64,000 nucleotides of DNA from Mariniphaga sp964624645 (GCA_964624645.1 CAZVAD010000002.1:28546-92545), one strand, 5' to 3'; numbered from the stretch's first letter, positions 54,026 to 63,736 are shown. A program made the numbers and translations. The notes: generated by a model from the sequence alone, not told the origin.

Positions 54026-55247
54026 TTTCAAATCCTGCTTTGCCCAAATCTTCCCAGAACAGCGGATAGGATTTCGTAACCACCTGCGGGTTATCTATTT
54101 CTATGGGATTTCCGGCCAGCGCCAGAGGTGCAAAAGCAAGCGCCATCCGGTGGTCGTGGTAGGTGCTGATTAAAGGGGTCTTTTGAATTTCGTTTACTGC
54201 AATTATTCCGTCCCAGACCAGTTCACCTTCGGCGGGTTCCGTTAAAATGGCGCCGAATTTCCGGAGTTCATTTTGCAAAGCAGCGATGCGGTCGGTTTCT
54301 TTAATTTTCAGAGTCTTTAACCCGGAAAAGTGAAAAGGAACTTTTTTGGCTACGCAAAGCGCTGCAAAAGTCTGGGCAAGGTCGGGATTTTCAATGAAAT
54401 CAATTTCTGATTTTCCGGGCCGGATTTCCTCCGTTTTAGTGAGCAGCGCGCCTCCCGGTTTTTGTTCTGAATATACGCCAAACTGCTCAAACCAATCAGC
54501 AACAATGGCATCTCCCTGAAGGCTGCTGAGTTGTAGCTTTTCCAGAAAAAGTCCGCCTTTTTCTGCCATGGCCATCATTTGATACCAGTAGGAAGCGCCC
54601 GACCAATCGCTTTCCACAGAATATTCCCGCGGGAAATAGTTTTGTTCCGGTAGGATAATGGTATTTCCCTTCCATTCGTATTGAATACCAAATTTCCCCA
54701 TCAGCTTCAGGGTCAGCCCGATGTATGGTCTAGATGTGATTTCCCCGGTCAGTTTCAGCGTCAGTCCGTTTTCGATGGTTGGCGCAATCATCAGCAGGGC
54801 GGAAATGTACTGGCTTGAAATGCTTCCGTCAAGCTCCAGCGTTTTCCCTTTCAGGTGCGAGCCGAAAATTTTTAACGGGGGATATCCCGATTTTTCCCTG
54901 TATTCAATGCGCGCTCCAAGCTGATTGAGGGCATCCACCAGAATGCCGATTGGCCGCTGCCTCATCCGCTCCGAACCGGTGAGTTCCCATACTCCGACAA
55001 TCTTAGCCAAAAAAGCGGTCAAAAACCGCATGGCAGTGCCTGCATGCCCCACATCGAATGTGCTGTCGTTGGAATTCAGCGCTTTCTGCAAAACCAGCGT
55101 ATCATCGGAACCGGACAGGTTTAATGCCGGGTACGGATTATCGCACAACGCATTGATTATCAAAACACGGTTACTGATGCTTTTGGATGAAGGGAGCAGT
55201 ATGCTTCCTTCAATAATCCGGCGTTCCGTTTTTATCCGATACTTCAT
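54012..55247 (-). CDS. aroA: 3-phosphoshikimate 1-carboxyvinyltransferase (EPSP synthase)
   Basis: Sixth step of the shikimate pathway: transfers the enolpyruvyl group from PEP to shikimate 3-phosphate. The 411-residue protein has the PEP-site Lys in LLPSSKSISNRVL, the HAGTAMRFL motif (variant of GNAGTAMR), TGSERMRQRPIG and, near the end, TYHDHRMALAFA. Its ATG directly follows the aroB stop (55247/55248), so the two are coupled. Confidence 0.96.
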   Translation of the reverse strand: MKYRIKTERRIIEGSILLPSSKSISNRVLIINALCDNPYPALNLSGSDDTLVLQKALNSNDSTFDVGHAGTAMRFLTAFLAKIVGVWELTGSERMRQRPIGILVDALNQLGARIEYREKSGYPPLKIFGSHLKGKTLELDGSISSQYISALLMIAPTIENGLTLKLTGEITSRPYIGLTLKLMGKFGIQYEWKGNTIILPEQNYFPREYSVESDWSGASYWYQMMAMAEKGGLFLEKLQLSSLQGDAIVADWFEQFGVYSEQKPGGALLTKTEEIRPGKSEIDFIENPDLAQTFAALCVAKKVPFHFSGLKTLKIKETDRIAALQNELRKFGAILTEPAEGELVWDGIIAVNEIQKTPLISTYHDHRMALAFAPLALAGNPIEIDNPQVVTKSYPLFWEDLGKAGFEITAL

Positions 55248-56315
55248 CTAATTCAAAGCCTTAAAGTAATTCAGCGCTTCAACAATCAGCTCTTTTTCAC
55301 AAATCTGATTGATTTTCACCTTGCCCGGTTCAGAAAGCAGGGAGAAATATATTTTGTCCGATTCGTTCTTTTTGTCGTGCGCCATCAGTTCCAGCAGCTG
55401 ACCGAAATCATTTTCCTCCAAAGGAAACTTTCCATAAATATCCAGTAGCCAGCGGGTTAATTCATTGCTCTCCTCTTCGTTGAAACCACATTGTTTCACG
55501 GAGAGATATATTTCGGCAATCATGCCCCAGGCTACGGCAAATCCGTGATGAACCGGACGGTTTTGCTCCATGGCAAGACTTTCAAAGGCGTGCCCGATGG
55601 TGTGCCCGAAATTCAGCCCTTTCCGGATATTTTTTTCCGTCGGGTCGTTCACCACAAAATATTCCTTCACATTCACGGAATTCTGAATGATTTGCAGAAG
55701 ATTATTATAGTCCACGTTATCCAGATCCAGACTTTTTAACTCTTCCAGATGATCTGTGCTTCGGATTAATCCGTGTTTTATCATTTCAGCAAACCCCGAA
55801 AGGAAATTTTCCCTGTTGACGGTCCTCAAAAATTCAGTGTTGATGATGACTGCCACAGGATTTTCAAAAACACCGATTTCATTTTTCAGCCCGTTGAAAT
55901 TTATACCGGTTTTTCCGCCGACCGAAGCATCAACCTGTGAGAGCAGGGTTGTCGGAATATTTATAAAATCGATTCCTCTTTTGAACGTGGAAGCTGCGAA
56001 TCCGCCTAAATCGGTGAGCATTCCCCCTCCGATATTAATCAGCAAAGATTTCCGATCGGCGCCGTTCCGGGATAAAAACTCCCAGACTTTCACCACCGAT
56101 TCCATACTTTTATTATTTTCCCCCGAAGGCAGAATGACTTTGCGAATATTCTGATTGTCAAAGTAATCCCCAAAAACAGGATGGAGCAATTGGTTCACAT
56201 TTTCTTCGGTTGCAATAAAAGCTTTTCCCTTTCCATAATTGCCGATCCACTCGTCCAATTCGGTCTGAGGTGCATTGCTGTAAATAATTTTGGTATATAT
56301 TTTTGAATTTCTCAT
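55248..56315 (-). CDS. aroB: 3-dehydroquinate synthase
   Basis: Second step of the shikimate pathway: NAD- and zinc-dependent cyclisation of DAHP to dehydroquinate. The 355-residue length fits. GGGMLTDLGGFAASTFKRGI, PTTLLSQVDASVGGKTGIN and the metal ligands in LNFGHTIGHAFE are all present. It is first in an aroB-aroA pair. A TAACTTTA near-match to the -7 box lies upstream on the minus strand. Confidence 0.96.
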   Translation of the reverse strand: MRNSKIYTKIIYSNAPQTELDEWIGNYGKGKAFIATEENVNQLLHPVFGDYFDNQNIRKVILPSGENNKSMESVVKVWEFLSRNGADRKSLLINIGGGMLTDLGGFAASTFKRGIDFINIPTTLLSQVDASVGGKTGINFNGLKNEIGVFENPVAVIINTEFLRTVNRENFLSGFAEMIKHGLIRSTDHLEELKSLDLDNVDYNNLLQIIQNSVNVKEYFVVNDPTEKNIRKGLNFGHTIGHAFESLAMEQNRPVHHGFAVAWGMIAEIYLSVKQCGFNEEESNELTRWLLDIYGKFPLEENDFGQLLELMAHDKKNESDKIYFSLLSEPGKVKINQICEKELIVEALNYFKALN

Positions 56316-56407
56316 AGTTACCTGCTAAATTGCGGTAAAGTTAAGATATTTTTGGATTATTATTTTTGAAACAGGCACTCCTGTATTAACCTGAAAGAAT
56401 TTTTAAA

Positions 56408-56860
56408 ATGAATATATCAAATAAAAAACAAACTATTTTTCTCAGACGGCTTTTCTTTTTAGTGTGCCTCGGACTTGCTGTGGCTGCGCTGGCGCTGTTC
56501 CTGCTGGATTTTATGCTTTATGCCATCCTTTTGATAGGAATTTTTGCATTGTGGTTTCTCTTTTTCCAGATTGCTGACTATCAGTTTATTGAATTTAACA
56601 GCTCCGGGAATAAAGTGGTGCTCCGCTATTACAAGAGCATCCGGTTTGGAAAAACAAACTTTAATTCCATTGAGTTTCCGCAGCACATGCTGTACCGGGC
56701 ATATTTTGAAAATTCTGTTTTCGGAAAGTTGTCGGATCTGACCCTTGTGGTAAAAACCCGGCGCGGGATTGCAGAGTATCCGTCGGTGAGTTTGACGGCG
56801 TTGCCGCTGCGCGACCGCAAGCTGATGCAGGAGAGGTTTTTTCAGATTTTGGGTGTTTAA
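56408..56860 (+). CDS. Small two-helix membrane protein of unknown function
   Basis: A 150-residue protein with two adjacent transmembrane helices (residues about 14-32 and 34-55) and a cytoplasmic C-terminal domain rich in aromatic and charged residues (EFNSSGNKVVLRYYKSIRF...). The tail resembles PH-like membrane-protein domains, which is inference. Two -7 boxes (TATTTTTG at 56347-56354 and 56361-56368) lie upstream. dprA starts 19 bp after it, so they are probably co-transcribed. Confidence 0.75.
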   Translation: MNISNKKQTIFLRRLFFLVCLGLAVAALALFLLDFMLYAILLIGIFALWFLFFQIADYQFIEFNSSGNKVVLRYYKSIRFGKTNFNSIEFPQHMLYRAYFENSVFGKLSDLTLVVKTRRGIAEYPSVSLTALPLRDRKLMQERFFQILGV

Positions 56861-56879
56861 ACTGAATTGAAAAAACAGT

Positions 56880-57983
56880 ATGCAGGAGGAGTTGTATTAT
56901 AAAGTGGCTTTATCCATGGTTCCGGGAATCGGCGGAATCCTGGCGCGAAACCTGATTGCCTACACCGGGGGCGCCGAGCAGGTCTTTTCAGAACCGCTGA
57001 AAGCGCTGACCAAAATTCCCGGAATCGGGGAGATCAATGCGCAGCGCATTAAAGATAACGGGGTGTTTGAAAGGGCGGAAAAAGAGCTGAAATTTATTGA
57101 AAAACACAGAATTGATGTAAGGTTTTATTCCGACAAAAATTATCCACGACGGTTAAAACCCTGCCCCGATGCTCCGTTAATCCTGTATTCCAAAGGCGGG
57201 ATGAATCTGGATATGCCACGGATTGTCAGTATTGTGGGAACCCGGAATGCCACGGAATACGGAAAAACAATCTGTGAAAAACTCATCGAAGGATTTGCTG
57301 AGCGCCGCTATTCCGTTCTGGTGGTGAGCGGACTGGCATACGGAATTGATATTTATGCGCATAAAATGGCGTTGAAATATAATATTCCCACCGTCGGGGT
57401 GGTCGGGCACGGACTGGACAAAATGTATCCCTCGCTTCATGCGGATACTGCAAGGAAAATGATTGAAAACGGCGGATTGGTTACCGATTTTCCGAGTGAG
57501 ACAAAAATTGACCCCTCCAATTTTGTCCGGCGAAACCGGATCATTGCAGGCCTTGCGGATGCCACCATTGTTGTGGAATCGGCAGAGAAGGGCGGCGCAC
57601 TGATTACCGCAGAAATTGCCTCTTCCTACAACCGCGATGTTTTCGCCTTTCCCGGCAGGGTGGACGACACCTATTCCAAAGGCTGCAACCGGCTGATCCG
57701 GATGAACGGCGCCAACCTGATTCAAAATATTGATGACCTTGAATATTTTATGGGCTGGGAATCCACGGACAAAAAGAAAGCGGTGCAACCCACACTTTTT
57801 GTCGAGCTGACTCCCGATGAGGAAAAAATTGCAGAGCTGCTGCAAAAGGAAGGCGAAATGTTTATCGATCAGATTTCTGCCGAGCTGAAAATGCCCGGCA
57901 GCAAAATTTCAGCACTCCTGCTGAATATGGAGTTCAAAAATATCCTGATCGCCCTCCCCGGGAAAATGTATAAACTGAAGTGA
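56880..57983 (+). CDS. dprA: DNA-processing protein DprA
   Basis: Loads RecA onto incoming single-stranded DNA during transformation. The 367-residue protein has an N-terminal helix-hairpin-helix region (PGIGGILARNLIAY, IPGIGEINAQRI), the Rossmann-like core with SIVGTRNATEYGK and VVSGLAYGIDIYAHK, and a C-terminal winged helix. Its presence does not prove competence, as DprA is widespread. It ends 6 bp before the convergent DUF5683 gene. Confidence 0.94.
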   Translation: MQEELYYKVALSMVPGIGGILARNLIAYTGGAEQVFSEPLKALTKIPGIGEINAQRIKDNGVFERAEKELKFIEKHRIDVRFYSDKNYPRRLKPCPDAPLILYSKGGMNLDMPRIVSIVGTRNATEYGKTICEKLIEGFAERRYSVLVVSGLAYGIDIYAHKMALKYNIPTVGVVGHGLDKMYPSLHADTARKMIENGGLVTDFPSETKIDPSNFVRRNRIIAGLADATIVVESAEKGGALITAEIASSYNRDVFAFPGRVDDTYSKGCNRLIRMNGANLIQNIDDLEYFMGWESTDKKKAVQPTLFVELTPDEEKIAELLQKEGEMFIDQISAELKMPGSKISALLLNMEFKNILIALPGKMYKLK

Positions 57984-57989
57984 CTGCCG

Positions 57990-58529
57990 TCAAAATGATA
58001 TTTTCAGCGTAAGCCCCGCTACCGGTTTTGACTGAGCATATAGATTCTGGTTGCTCAAAAACGGACTTAACTTTAAGCCCAGACTGTTCTCTTTGATGCT
58101 TTGGCGATACATGTTATTCACCTTTGCTACTCTGACAGCATCAAATACGGACCAAATATCAATGACTACCAGTGCGGCCAAACCGGAATAAAAAGTGATA
58201 TACCCCGCAGTGTGGATTGGTGAATCGTCGCTTGCGAATACTCCCAGAAACAGTTGAGAAATTCCAAAACCCATTACTGCAACGGACATCAGCGCTCCTC
58301 CAAAAAAGGCAAATCCACGCAGGGGTTCTCCTGAAACCATTTGCCCCAATCCGGGAAGTATCAAAGACGTAACACCGGCAACTACAGGAATATATTTGTC
58401 TCCATCCTGCCTGACATAATCCCTGTGGTCAAAAACTTTTTTATTGACTCTGTATGATTGTGCACGGGTTTCCAGTGAAAATAAAATAAAGAAGCAAAAC
58501 AAGAAGCAGATTATCCCTTTATGGTTCAT
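57990..58529 (-). CDS. DUF5683-type secreted/membrane protein
   Basis: A 179-residue Bacteroidota protein with a signal peptide (LFCFFILFSLETRAQS) and two to three hydrophobic segments, including SLILPGLGQMVSGEPLRG, the family's glycine-rich turn. Function unknown. It converges with dprA. Confidence 0.75.
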   Translation of the reverse strand: MNHKGIICFLFCFFILFSLETRAQSYRVNKKVFDHRDYVRQDGDKYIPVVAGVTSLILPGLGQMVSGEPLRGFAFFGGALMSVAVMGFGISQLFLGVFASDDSPIHTAGYITFYSGLAALVVIDIWSVFDAVRVAKVNNMYRQSIKENSLGLKLSPFLSNQNLYAQSKPVAGLTLKISF

Positions 58530-58562
58530 AACTATATTTTTATGTTTTTACGATACATTGAA

Positions 58563-58638
58563 ATAGACAAACTTTCAATAAAACACATAAAGAGATTAAA
58601 GTGTTTTTGCAGCGTGAATTTTAGAAAACTTTGTCTAT
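58563..58638. repeat. 9-bp inverted repeat in the DUF5683-ilvE gap
   Basis: ATAGACAAA (58563-58571) is inverted at 58630-58638, with imperfect extension on both sides. A 6-3-6 hairpin (ACCGGA-AAA-TCCGGT, about 58679-58693) also lies just after the ilvE stop and could be a weak terminator. Neither has a strong T-run. Confidence 0.35.
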
Positions 58639-58699
58639 CAAGTTAATCAGACATTCGGGAATAAAAAACCGAAAGTGACCGGAAAATCCGGTAAAGGTT

Positions 58700-59722
58700 T
58701 TAATCTTCCAGAAATTTCACCCAGCCGTATTGATCGGCTTCATCGCCATACTGGATATTTTGCAGTTTGTTGTAGAGTTTTGTGGACCATTCGCCGGCTT
58801 CCTGCGGGTTTCCATACCTGAACCATTTGTCAAGGTCTGAGTCATAAATGCCTTTTATGGGAGAAATTACGGCAGCAGTCCCGCAGGCGCCCACCTCTTC
58901 AAACTCGGCAAGTTCTTCATACGGTACTTTACGTTGTTCCACTTTCAGCCCCATTTCTTTTGCCAGAACCATCAGGCTTTTATTTGTTATTGAAGGCAAA
59001 ATGGATTCCGAAAGTGGAGTGATGTAGGTATTGTTTTTAATTCCGAAGAAATTTGCCGGCCCGCATTCGTCGATGTATTTTTTTTCTCTGCTGTCCAAAT
59101 AGAGTACCGCCGAAAAACCTTTCTCCTTCGCAATTTTTCCGGCTCCCATACTGGCTGCATAGTTTCCGCCCACTTTGTATTTTCCGGTTCCCTGGGGTGC
59201 GGCGCGGTCATATTTGCGCATAATAAGCAGGTCGGTAGGTTTGAATCCCTCGGGGAAGTATGGCCCGACGGGCATCACAAACACGATAAACAAAAATTCA
59301 TGCGCCGGCTTTACGCCAATTTCAGGGCCGGTGCCAATCAATAGCGGGCGGATGTAGAGTGAAGCGCGGCTTTCGTAGGGCGGAACATATTCAAGATTCA
59401 TCCTGATGGCAAGGCGCACCGCCTCCATGAATTTTTCCACAGGAAACTTCGGCATTAAAATTCCGTCGCAGGAGTTCTGCATCCGCATGGCATTTTCATC
59501 CATCCGGAAAATCCGGATTTTTCCGTCTTGTCCCTTAAAGGCTTTCAACCCCTCAAAAACTTCCTGCCCGTAGTGAAGCGCTGTGGCAGCAATGTGCATA
59601 TTGATGTTATTTGACGAACTGAACTCCAGTTCGCCCCATTCTCCATTGCGGTAGCTGCAACGGATGTTGTAATTGGTGTCGCGGTATCCGAATCCTAAAT
59701 TTTGCCAGTCAAGATTTTTCAT
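58700..59722 (-). CDS. ilvE: Branched-chain amino acid aminotransferase
   Basis: PLP-dependent class IV transaminase, last step in Val, Leu and Ile synthesis. From the ATG at 59722 (MKNLDWQNLGFGYR) it has 340 residues. The PLP Lys lies in GTGKYKVGGNYAAS and the family motif DECGPANFFGI follows. The 5' extension to 59791 is hydrophobic and unlikely to belong to this cytosolic enzyme. ilvD lies 1.5 kb away on the same strand, with unrelated genes between. Confidence 0.95.
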   Translation of the reverse strand: MKNLDWQNLGFGYRDTNYNIRCSYRNGEWGELEFSSSNNINMHIAATALHYGQEVFEGLKAFKGQDGKIRIFRMDENAMRMQNSCDGILMPKFPVEKFMEAVRLAIRMNLEYVPPYESRASLYIRPLLIGTGPEIGVKPAHEFLFIVFVMPVGPYFPEGFKPTDLLIMRKYDRAAPQGTGKYKVGGNYAASMGAGKIAKEKGFSAVLYLDSREKKYIDECGPANFFGIKNNTYITPLSESILPSITNKSLMVLAKEMGLKVEQRKVPYEELAEFEEVGACGTAAVISPIKGIYDSDLDKWFRYGNPQEAGEWSTKLYNKLQNIQYGDEADQYGWVKFLED

Positions 59723-59888
59723 TGAATAAAGTTCACGTTTTTGATTACAGCTCAAGAAAAGTATTGAAATTTGAATAAACAAATTAAGCAAATTTTTACG
59801 TTTCAGACCGAAATTGGCAACATGAAATGTGAAAATCCATCTGACAATTTAATAAACCGGATGTGTTTGGCGCCTTTTAAACGAAATG

Positions 59889-60692
59889 CTATCCCACAGC
59901 ATTAACTTTCAGGTAGTACCCGCTGAATTTGCGAATATTCAGAACAGTATCGTTTCCAAAAATCAGATACTGTCCTTTTATCCCTTTTAAAACTCCCTGA
60001 ATGTCCGGCGTTTTATCAAAACTGACGCTTTTCACCTTATCGGGAAAATCCTGTAAGGGGTAGTCAATGGAGGTAACCGAATCATTATTGCAGGTATATT
60101 TTTGCAGTTCGGCAGGCAAAAACTGCAATGCTTTTTCCTTCTCTTTCTGAAGGTCGGAAAGTGTTTCCCCGTCACTTCTAAGCATTGCCCGCCAGTTTGT
60201 GCGGTCAGTGAAATATTCTTTCAAAAACACTTCAATGACCCCGGCAATGTGGCGGTTGGGTGTTTTGGCCAGCCGGATGGCGCGGCTTGCGCCCTGGTCA
60301 ATCCATCGTGTTGGTATTTGGTGGCTGCGCGTGACGCCCACTTTCACCTCGCTTGCCACGGCAAGGTAAACATAGTGGTCAATCAGGTCGTGCTTTTCAG
60401 CCCACTCCATGTCGCGGGCAATGCCAAACTGCGCTTTTGATAATTCGGGGCGAATCACCGATTCGCTCGCCTCAGGCGCTGTTTGCAGGCAACTGTAACA
60501 AAATCCCTGATTAAATGAAGTTTTTGTAATTTTTCCGCATGAAATGCAATTGATCTGACTGGTGAAATGCAATTTCAGTTCTTTGCCTATCAAGGGATTC
60601 ATTTTAATTTCCTGTTCGCCCACAGGAAGATAATAACTGACAGGATTTGTCAGTTCAGTGCGCATTTTAATGATGTTTCCTTCGTAATTCAT
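59889..60692 (-). CDS. DUF2797 zinc-ribbon protein
   Basis: A 267-residue cytoplasmic protein of the DUF2797 family with an N-terminal zinc ribbon (CISCGKIT and CYSCLQ) and the conserved middle segment YVYLAVASEVKVGVTR. Function is unknown. It starts 6 bp after the crystallin-like lipoprotein stop and is probably in the same transcript. Confidence 0.82.
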   Translation of the reverse strand: MNYEGNIIKMRTELTNPVSYYLPVGEQEIKMNPLIGKELKLHFTSQINCISCGKITKTSFNQGFCYSCLQTAPEASESVIRPELSKAQFGIARDMEWAEKHDLIDHYVYLAVASEVKVGVTRSHQIPTRWIDQGASRAIRLAKTPNRHIAGVIEVFLKEYFTDRTNWRAMLRSDGETLSDLQKEKEKALQFLPAELQKYTCNNDSVTSIDYPLQDFPDKVKSVSFDKTPDIQGVLKGIKGQYLIFGNDTVLNIRKFSGYYLKVNAVG

Positions 60693-60698
60693 TGAATT

Positions 60699-61085
60699 TT
60701 AATTCTTGCAAATGATTTTCATGGAACGGGGTTCATCTATCGAAGCTCTTTTGGCTCCATCCTCGTAAATAACCGAATCTCCCTGGAAATCAGTCCTTGT
60801 CCAGAAAATCACCGTAGTGTTATTCCCTGATTTGAACGAGTCTGCCTCATCGTTCCAGTCCTTGGCAGTTCCCGGCAATTGCTTCAGGCTGGCAAATTCA
60901 CCCGGTCCCTCAACAACAATATTATCCCCTTTGTAATTCTCTCCGTCAAACAGATGAACGTAACATTGGCTGGCGGGAATTTCTTCATTGTCTTTGGAGC
61001 AGCCCGACTGAAAAAGAGCAGTCGTAATGATTAATACGAAAAATAAGAAAATCAAAGGAAAATCCGGATAACTAATCTTTTTCAT
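60699..61085 (-). CDS. Beta/gamma-crystallin-like lipoprotein
   Basis: A 128-residue exported lipoprotein: signal with LFQSGC (Cys at about 29) and a beta/gamma-crystallin domain with two Greek-key motifs, VHLFDGENYKGDNIVVEG and FWTRTDFQGDSVIYEDG. The WNDEADSFKSG segment resembles the calcium-binding N/D-N/D-x-x-S/T-S pattern with one deviation. Role unknown; such domains may bind calcium at the envelope. Confidence 0.78.
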   Translation of the reverse strand: MKKISYPDFPLIFLFFVLIITTALFQSGCSKDNEEIPASQCYVHLFDGENYKGDNIVVEGPGEFASLKQLPGTAKDWNDEADSFKSGNNTTVIFWTRTDFQGDSVIYEDGAKRASIDEPRSMKIICKN

Positions 61086-61121
61086 TTTTTGATATTTTTG
61101 GATTTCATATACCGGAAACGA

Positions 61122-61159
61122 AAAGACTGCTGTTTTATTTTCTTGAAACAGCAGTCTTT
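61122..61159 (-). terminator. Terminator after ilvD
   Basis: A perfect 14-bp stem (AAAGACTGCTGTTT) with a 10-nt loop lies 48 bp after the ilvD stop. The T-run after the stem on the minus strand is short. It separates ilvD from the crystallin-like lipoprotein gene. Confidence 0.75.
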
Positions 61160-61206
61160 CTATTACAAAACAGCATCTGTCTGCTTTGGATTATGCAAAC
61201 CCGGAC

Positions 61207-62880
61207 TCAGAATTCATCCGTCACACAGCCTTCGGATGCGGAAGATACCGTTTTTGCATATTTATACAGCACCCCTCTTTGGGCTTTCAGCGGCGGCGCA
61301 GTCCATTGAGCCTTTCTGGCTGCCAGCTCTTCTTCGGAAATCAGAATATCCATGGTGTTCTTGACAGCATCAATCCGCACGATATCGCCCTCTTTCACCA
61401 AAGCGATATTTCCGCCGGTTTGCGCTTCGGGGGTAACATGCCCCACCACAAACCCGTGGGAGCCGCCGGAAAAACGTCCGTCGGTGATTAATGCCACGTC
61501 TTTACCCAATCCGGCGCCCATCAGCGTGGAAGTGGGTTTCAGCATTTCGGGCATTCCGGGGCCTCCGCGCGGCCCGACATACCGGATGATGACCACATCG
61601 CCTTTATTGATCCGGCGTTCCATCATGGCATCAATACTTTCCTGCTCGCTGTTAAAAACCCTTGCCGGCCCTTCAAAAAATTCTCCTTCCATGCCCGTGA
61701 TTTTTGCAACCGCCCCCTCAGTAGCCAGATTGCCGTATAAAATACGGATATGGCTTGTTTTTTTGATAGGGTTGTCCAGCGAATGAACGATTTTTTGCCC
61801 TTCCTTTAATCCGGGCAGTTCCGCAAGATTTTCTTCAAGAGTTTTGCCGGTAACCGTGATGCAATCGCCATGAAGCAGGCCATTCTCCAGCATAAACTTC
61901 AAAACAGCCGGTGTGCCGCCCTGCTCCTGCAAATCTTCCATGACATACTTCCCGCTTGGACGGAAATCCGCCAGCATGGGGGTGATCTCTCCCAACCGGA
62001 TAAAATCGTTCAGCGTGATTTCAACATCCACGGCTTTTGCCATGGCGATCAGGTGCATTACCGCATTGGTTGAACCGCCCAAAACGATTATCAGACGGAT
62101 GGCATTTTCAAACGCCTTTTTGGTCATAATATCTTTGGGCTTGATGTCTTTTTCCAGCAACACCCTGATGGCTTCTGCCGCCTGTGCCATTTCTGCCTTT
62201 TTCTCCTTGCTGTTTGCGGGATTGGAAGAGGAGTAAGGGAGGCTCAGCCCCATGGCCTCCAGCGCCGATGCCATGGTGTTGGCGGTGTACATTCCGCCGC
62301 AGGCGCCCGCACCGGGACAGGCATTTTCAATGATCTGCCGGTATTCCTCCTCGGTGATTGTGCCGGCGATTTTCTGTCCAAGGGCTTCAAATGCCGAAAC
62401 CACATCCAGTTTCTGGTTTTCATAATACCCGGCAGCTATCGTTCCGCCATAAATAATCAGGGATGGCCTGTTCAGCCGGGCAATTCCCATAGCCGCCCCC
62501 GGCATGTTTTTATCACACCCCACCAGGGCAATGATGCTGTCATACCATTCGGCGCCGGCATTTGTTTCAATGGAATCTGCAATAATATCCCGCGAAACCA
62601 GCGAATAGCGCATTCCGTCAGTTCCCATGGAAATCCCGTCACTGACGCCGATGGTGTAGAAGTTCAGGCCCACCAGCCCAAGCTGATTGACATGAAATTT
62701 CACAACATCTGCAAACCGGTTCAGGTGCATGTTGCACGGGTTTCCGTCCCATCCGGAACTGACTATTCCAACCTGTGGCTTTTTGAGATCCTCATCCGTA
62801 AGGCCAATTGCGTGCAGCATCGCCTGTGCTGCCGGCTGTGAAGGATCCTGAGTTACGTGGCGACTGTATTTATTTAACAT
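61207..62880 (-). CDS. ilvD: Dihydroxy-acid dehydratase
   Basis: Third step of branched-chain amino acid synthesis: Fe-S-dependent dehydration to 2-keto acids, including ketoisovalerate, which is also the substrate of PanB (18 kb). From the ATG at 62880 (MLNKYSRHVTQDP) it has 557 residues. Cluster Cys are in VGCDKNMPG and CPGAGACGGMYTANT, and the C-terminal GRFSGGSHGFVVGHV is intact. The 5' extension to 63051 is AT-rich and not homologous to the family. No other ilv gene is adjacent. Confidence 0.95.
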   Translation of the reverse strand: MLNKYSRHVTQDPSQPAAQAMLHAIGLTDEDLKKPQVGIVSSGWDGNPCNMHLNRFADVVKFHVNQLGLVGLNFYTIGVSDGISMGTDGMRYSLVSRDIIADSIETNAGAEWYDSIIALVGCDKNMPGAAMGIARLNRPSLIIYGGTIAAGYYENQKLDVVSAFEALGQKIAGTITEEEYRQIIENACPGAGACGGMYTANTMASALEAMGLSLPYSSSNPANSKEKKAEMAQAAEAIRVLLEKDIKPKDIMTKKAFENAIRLIIVLGGSTNAVMHLIAMAKAVDVEITLNDFIRLGEITPMLADFRPSGKYVMEDLQEQGGTPAVLKFMLENGLLHGDCITVTGKTLEENLAELPGLKEGQKIVHSLDNPIKKTSHIRILYGNLATEGAVAKITGMEGEFFEGPARVFNSEQESIDAMMERRINKGDVVIIRYVGPRGGPGMPEMLKPTSTLMGAGLGKDVALITDGRFSGGSHGFVVGHVTPEAQTGGNIALVKEGDIVRIDAVKNTMDILISEEELAARKAQWTAPPLKAQRGVLYKYAKTVSSASEGCVTDEF

Positions 62881-63036
62881 ATCTGATATAATTTGAAAAC
62901 AGGCAGACAAGATACTAAAATATCTTTTTAATGAGTTTTCAAATCCCAGAATAATCTTTCCTAAACGAAACACAAATCTTCTGCAATTGCCGGAATGGGG
63001 GAATCGGGTTACAGAAATAATTTTTGGCCCATAAAA

Positions 63037-63067
63037 AACGAAGACTGTCATTACGACAATCTTCGTT
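63037..63067 (-). terminator. Terminator after dps
   Basis: A 13-bp stem with one mismatch (AACGAAGAYTGTC) and a 5-nt loop, followed on the minus strand by six T. It lies about 80 bp after the dps stop. Confidence 0.82.
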
Positions 63068-63148
63068 GCAAATTTTATGGTTAATTATTACGCGGTTGCA
63101 AAAAAGCGGATTGTTCAGGTAAAAATAAAAACCTGACATCCATGGACT

Positions 63149-63616
63149 TTATCCAAGAAATGCGGTAAGCATCCAGACTTCTTTCTCCTGTTCGCTGATG
63201 TAGTCGCTAAGCAGAGCTACTGTGGCTTCGTCGCCGATTTCACCGGCATCCTCAAGCACTGCCCTTTCGGATGCAATCAGTTGTTTATAGGTGTCTAAAA
63301 TAATTTTTACAGCTTCCGGTCCGCCACTGACCACTCCGGTTTCTTTAACTCCGGTCGTTTTAAGATAATCGGTAAACCGGTGGGCTGGTGTTGCGCCAAG
63401 CATTAAAATGCGCTCGGCCAGTTCGTCAACTTTTTCTGCTGCATCGTCATACATTTCTTCAAATTTCTCGTGCAACAGATAGAAATCTTTTCCAACGATA
63501 TTCCAGTGGAAACCTCTTAAATTGGTATAGTGAATCTGGAAGTCTGCCAAAAGTTTTTGTAGCCCGTCAACTACTTTCTGAACATTTGTTAATCCTGTAA
63601 AGTCTAATGTTTTCAT
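63149..63616 (-). CDS. dps: Dps-family ferritin-like DNA-protection protein
   Basis: Dodecameric iron-storage and DNA-protecting protein, induced by starvation or oxidative stress. The 155 residues contain the inter-subunit ferroxidase motif: His in RGFHWNIVGKDF and the Asp/Glu positions in FEEMYDDAAEKVDELAER. Length and helices fit the family. It has a consensus promoter upstream and an intrinsic terminator downstream, so it forms its own transcription unit. Confidence 0.95.
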   Translation of the reverse strand: MKTLDFTGLTNVQKVVDGLQKLLADFQIHYTNLRGFHWNIVGKDFYLLHEKFEEMYDDAAEKVDELAERILMLGATPAHRFTDYLKTTGVKETGVVSGGPEAVKIILDTYKQLIASERAVLEDAGEIGDEATVALLSDYISEQEKEVWMLTAFLG

Positions 63617-63658
63617 AATGATGTGTTTCTATTGTTAATAATTTTATTTTCCCGACAA

Positions 63659-63690
63659 CAAAGATAATAGGAATCAGCTATTTTTCCAAA
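63659..63690 (-). promoter_or_regulatory. Consensus Bacteroidota promoter for dps
   Basis: On the minus strand TTTG (63687-63690) and TATCTTTG (63659-63666) are separated by exactly 20 nt. Transcription should begin near 63652, giving a leader of about 36 nt. Confidence 0.8.
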
Positions 63691-63736
63691 TGATTGTTCC
63701 TATACCGGATAAAGGGGATTTATGACTCGGTTTTAT

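Noticed and set aside
62881..63051. 57-residue N-terminal extension of IlvD
   Set aside because: The family starts at the MLNKYSR-like position; the extension is AT-rich and runs through the promoter region.
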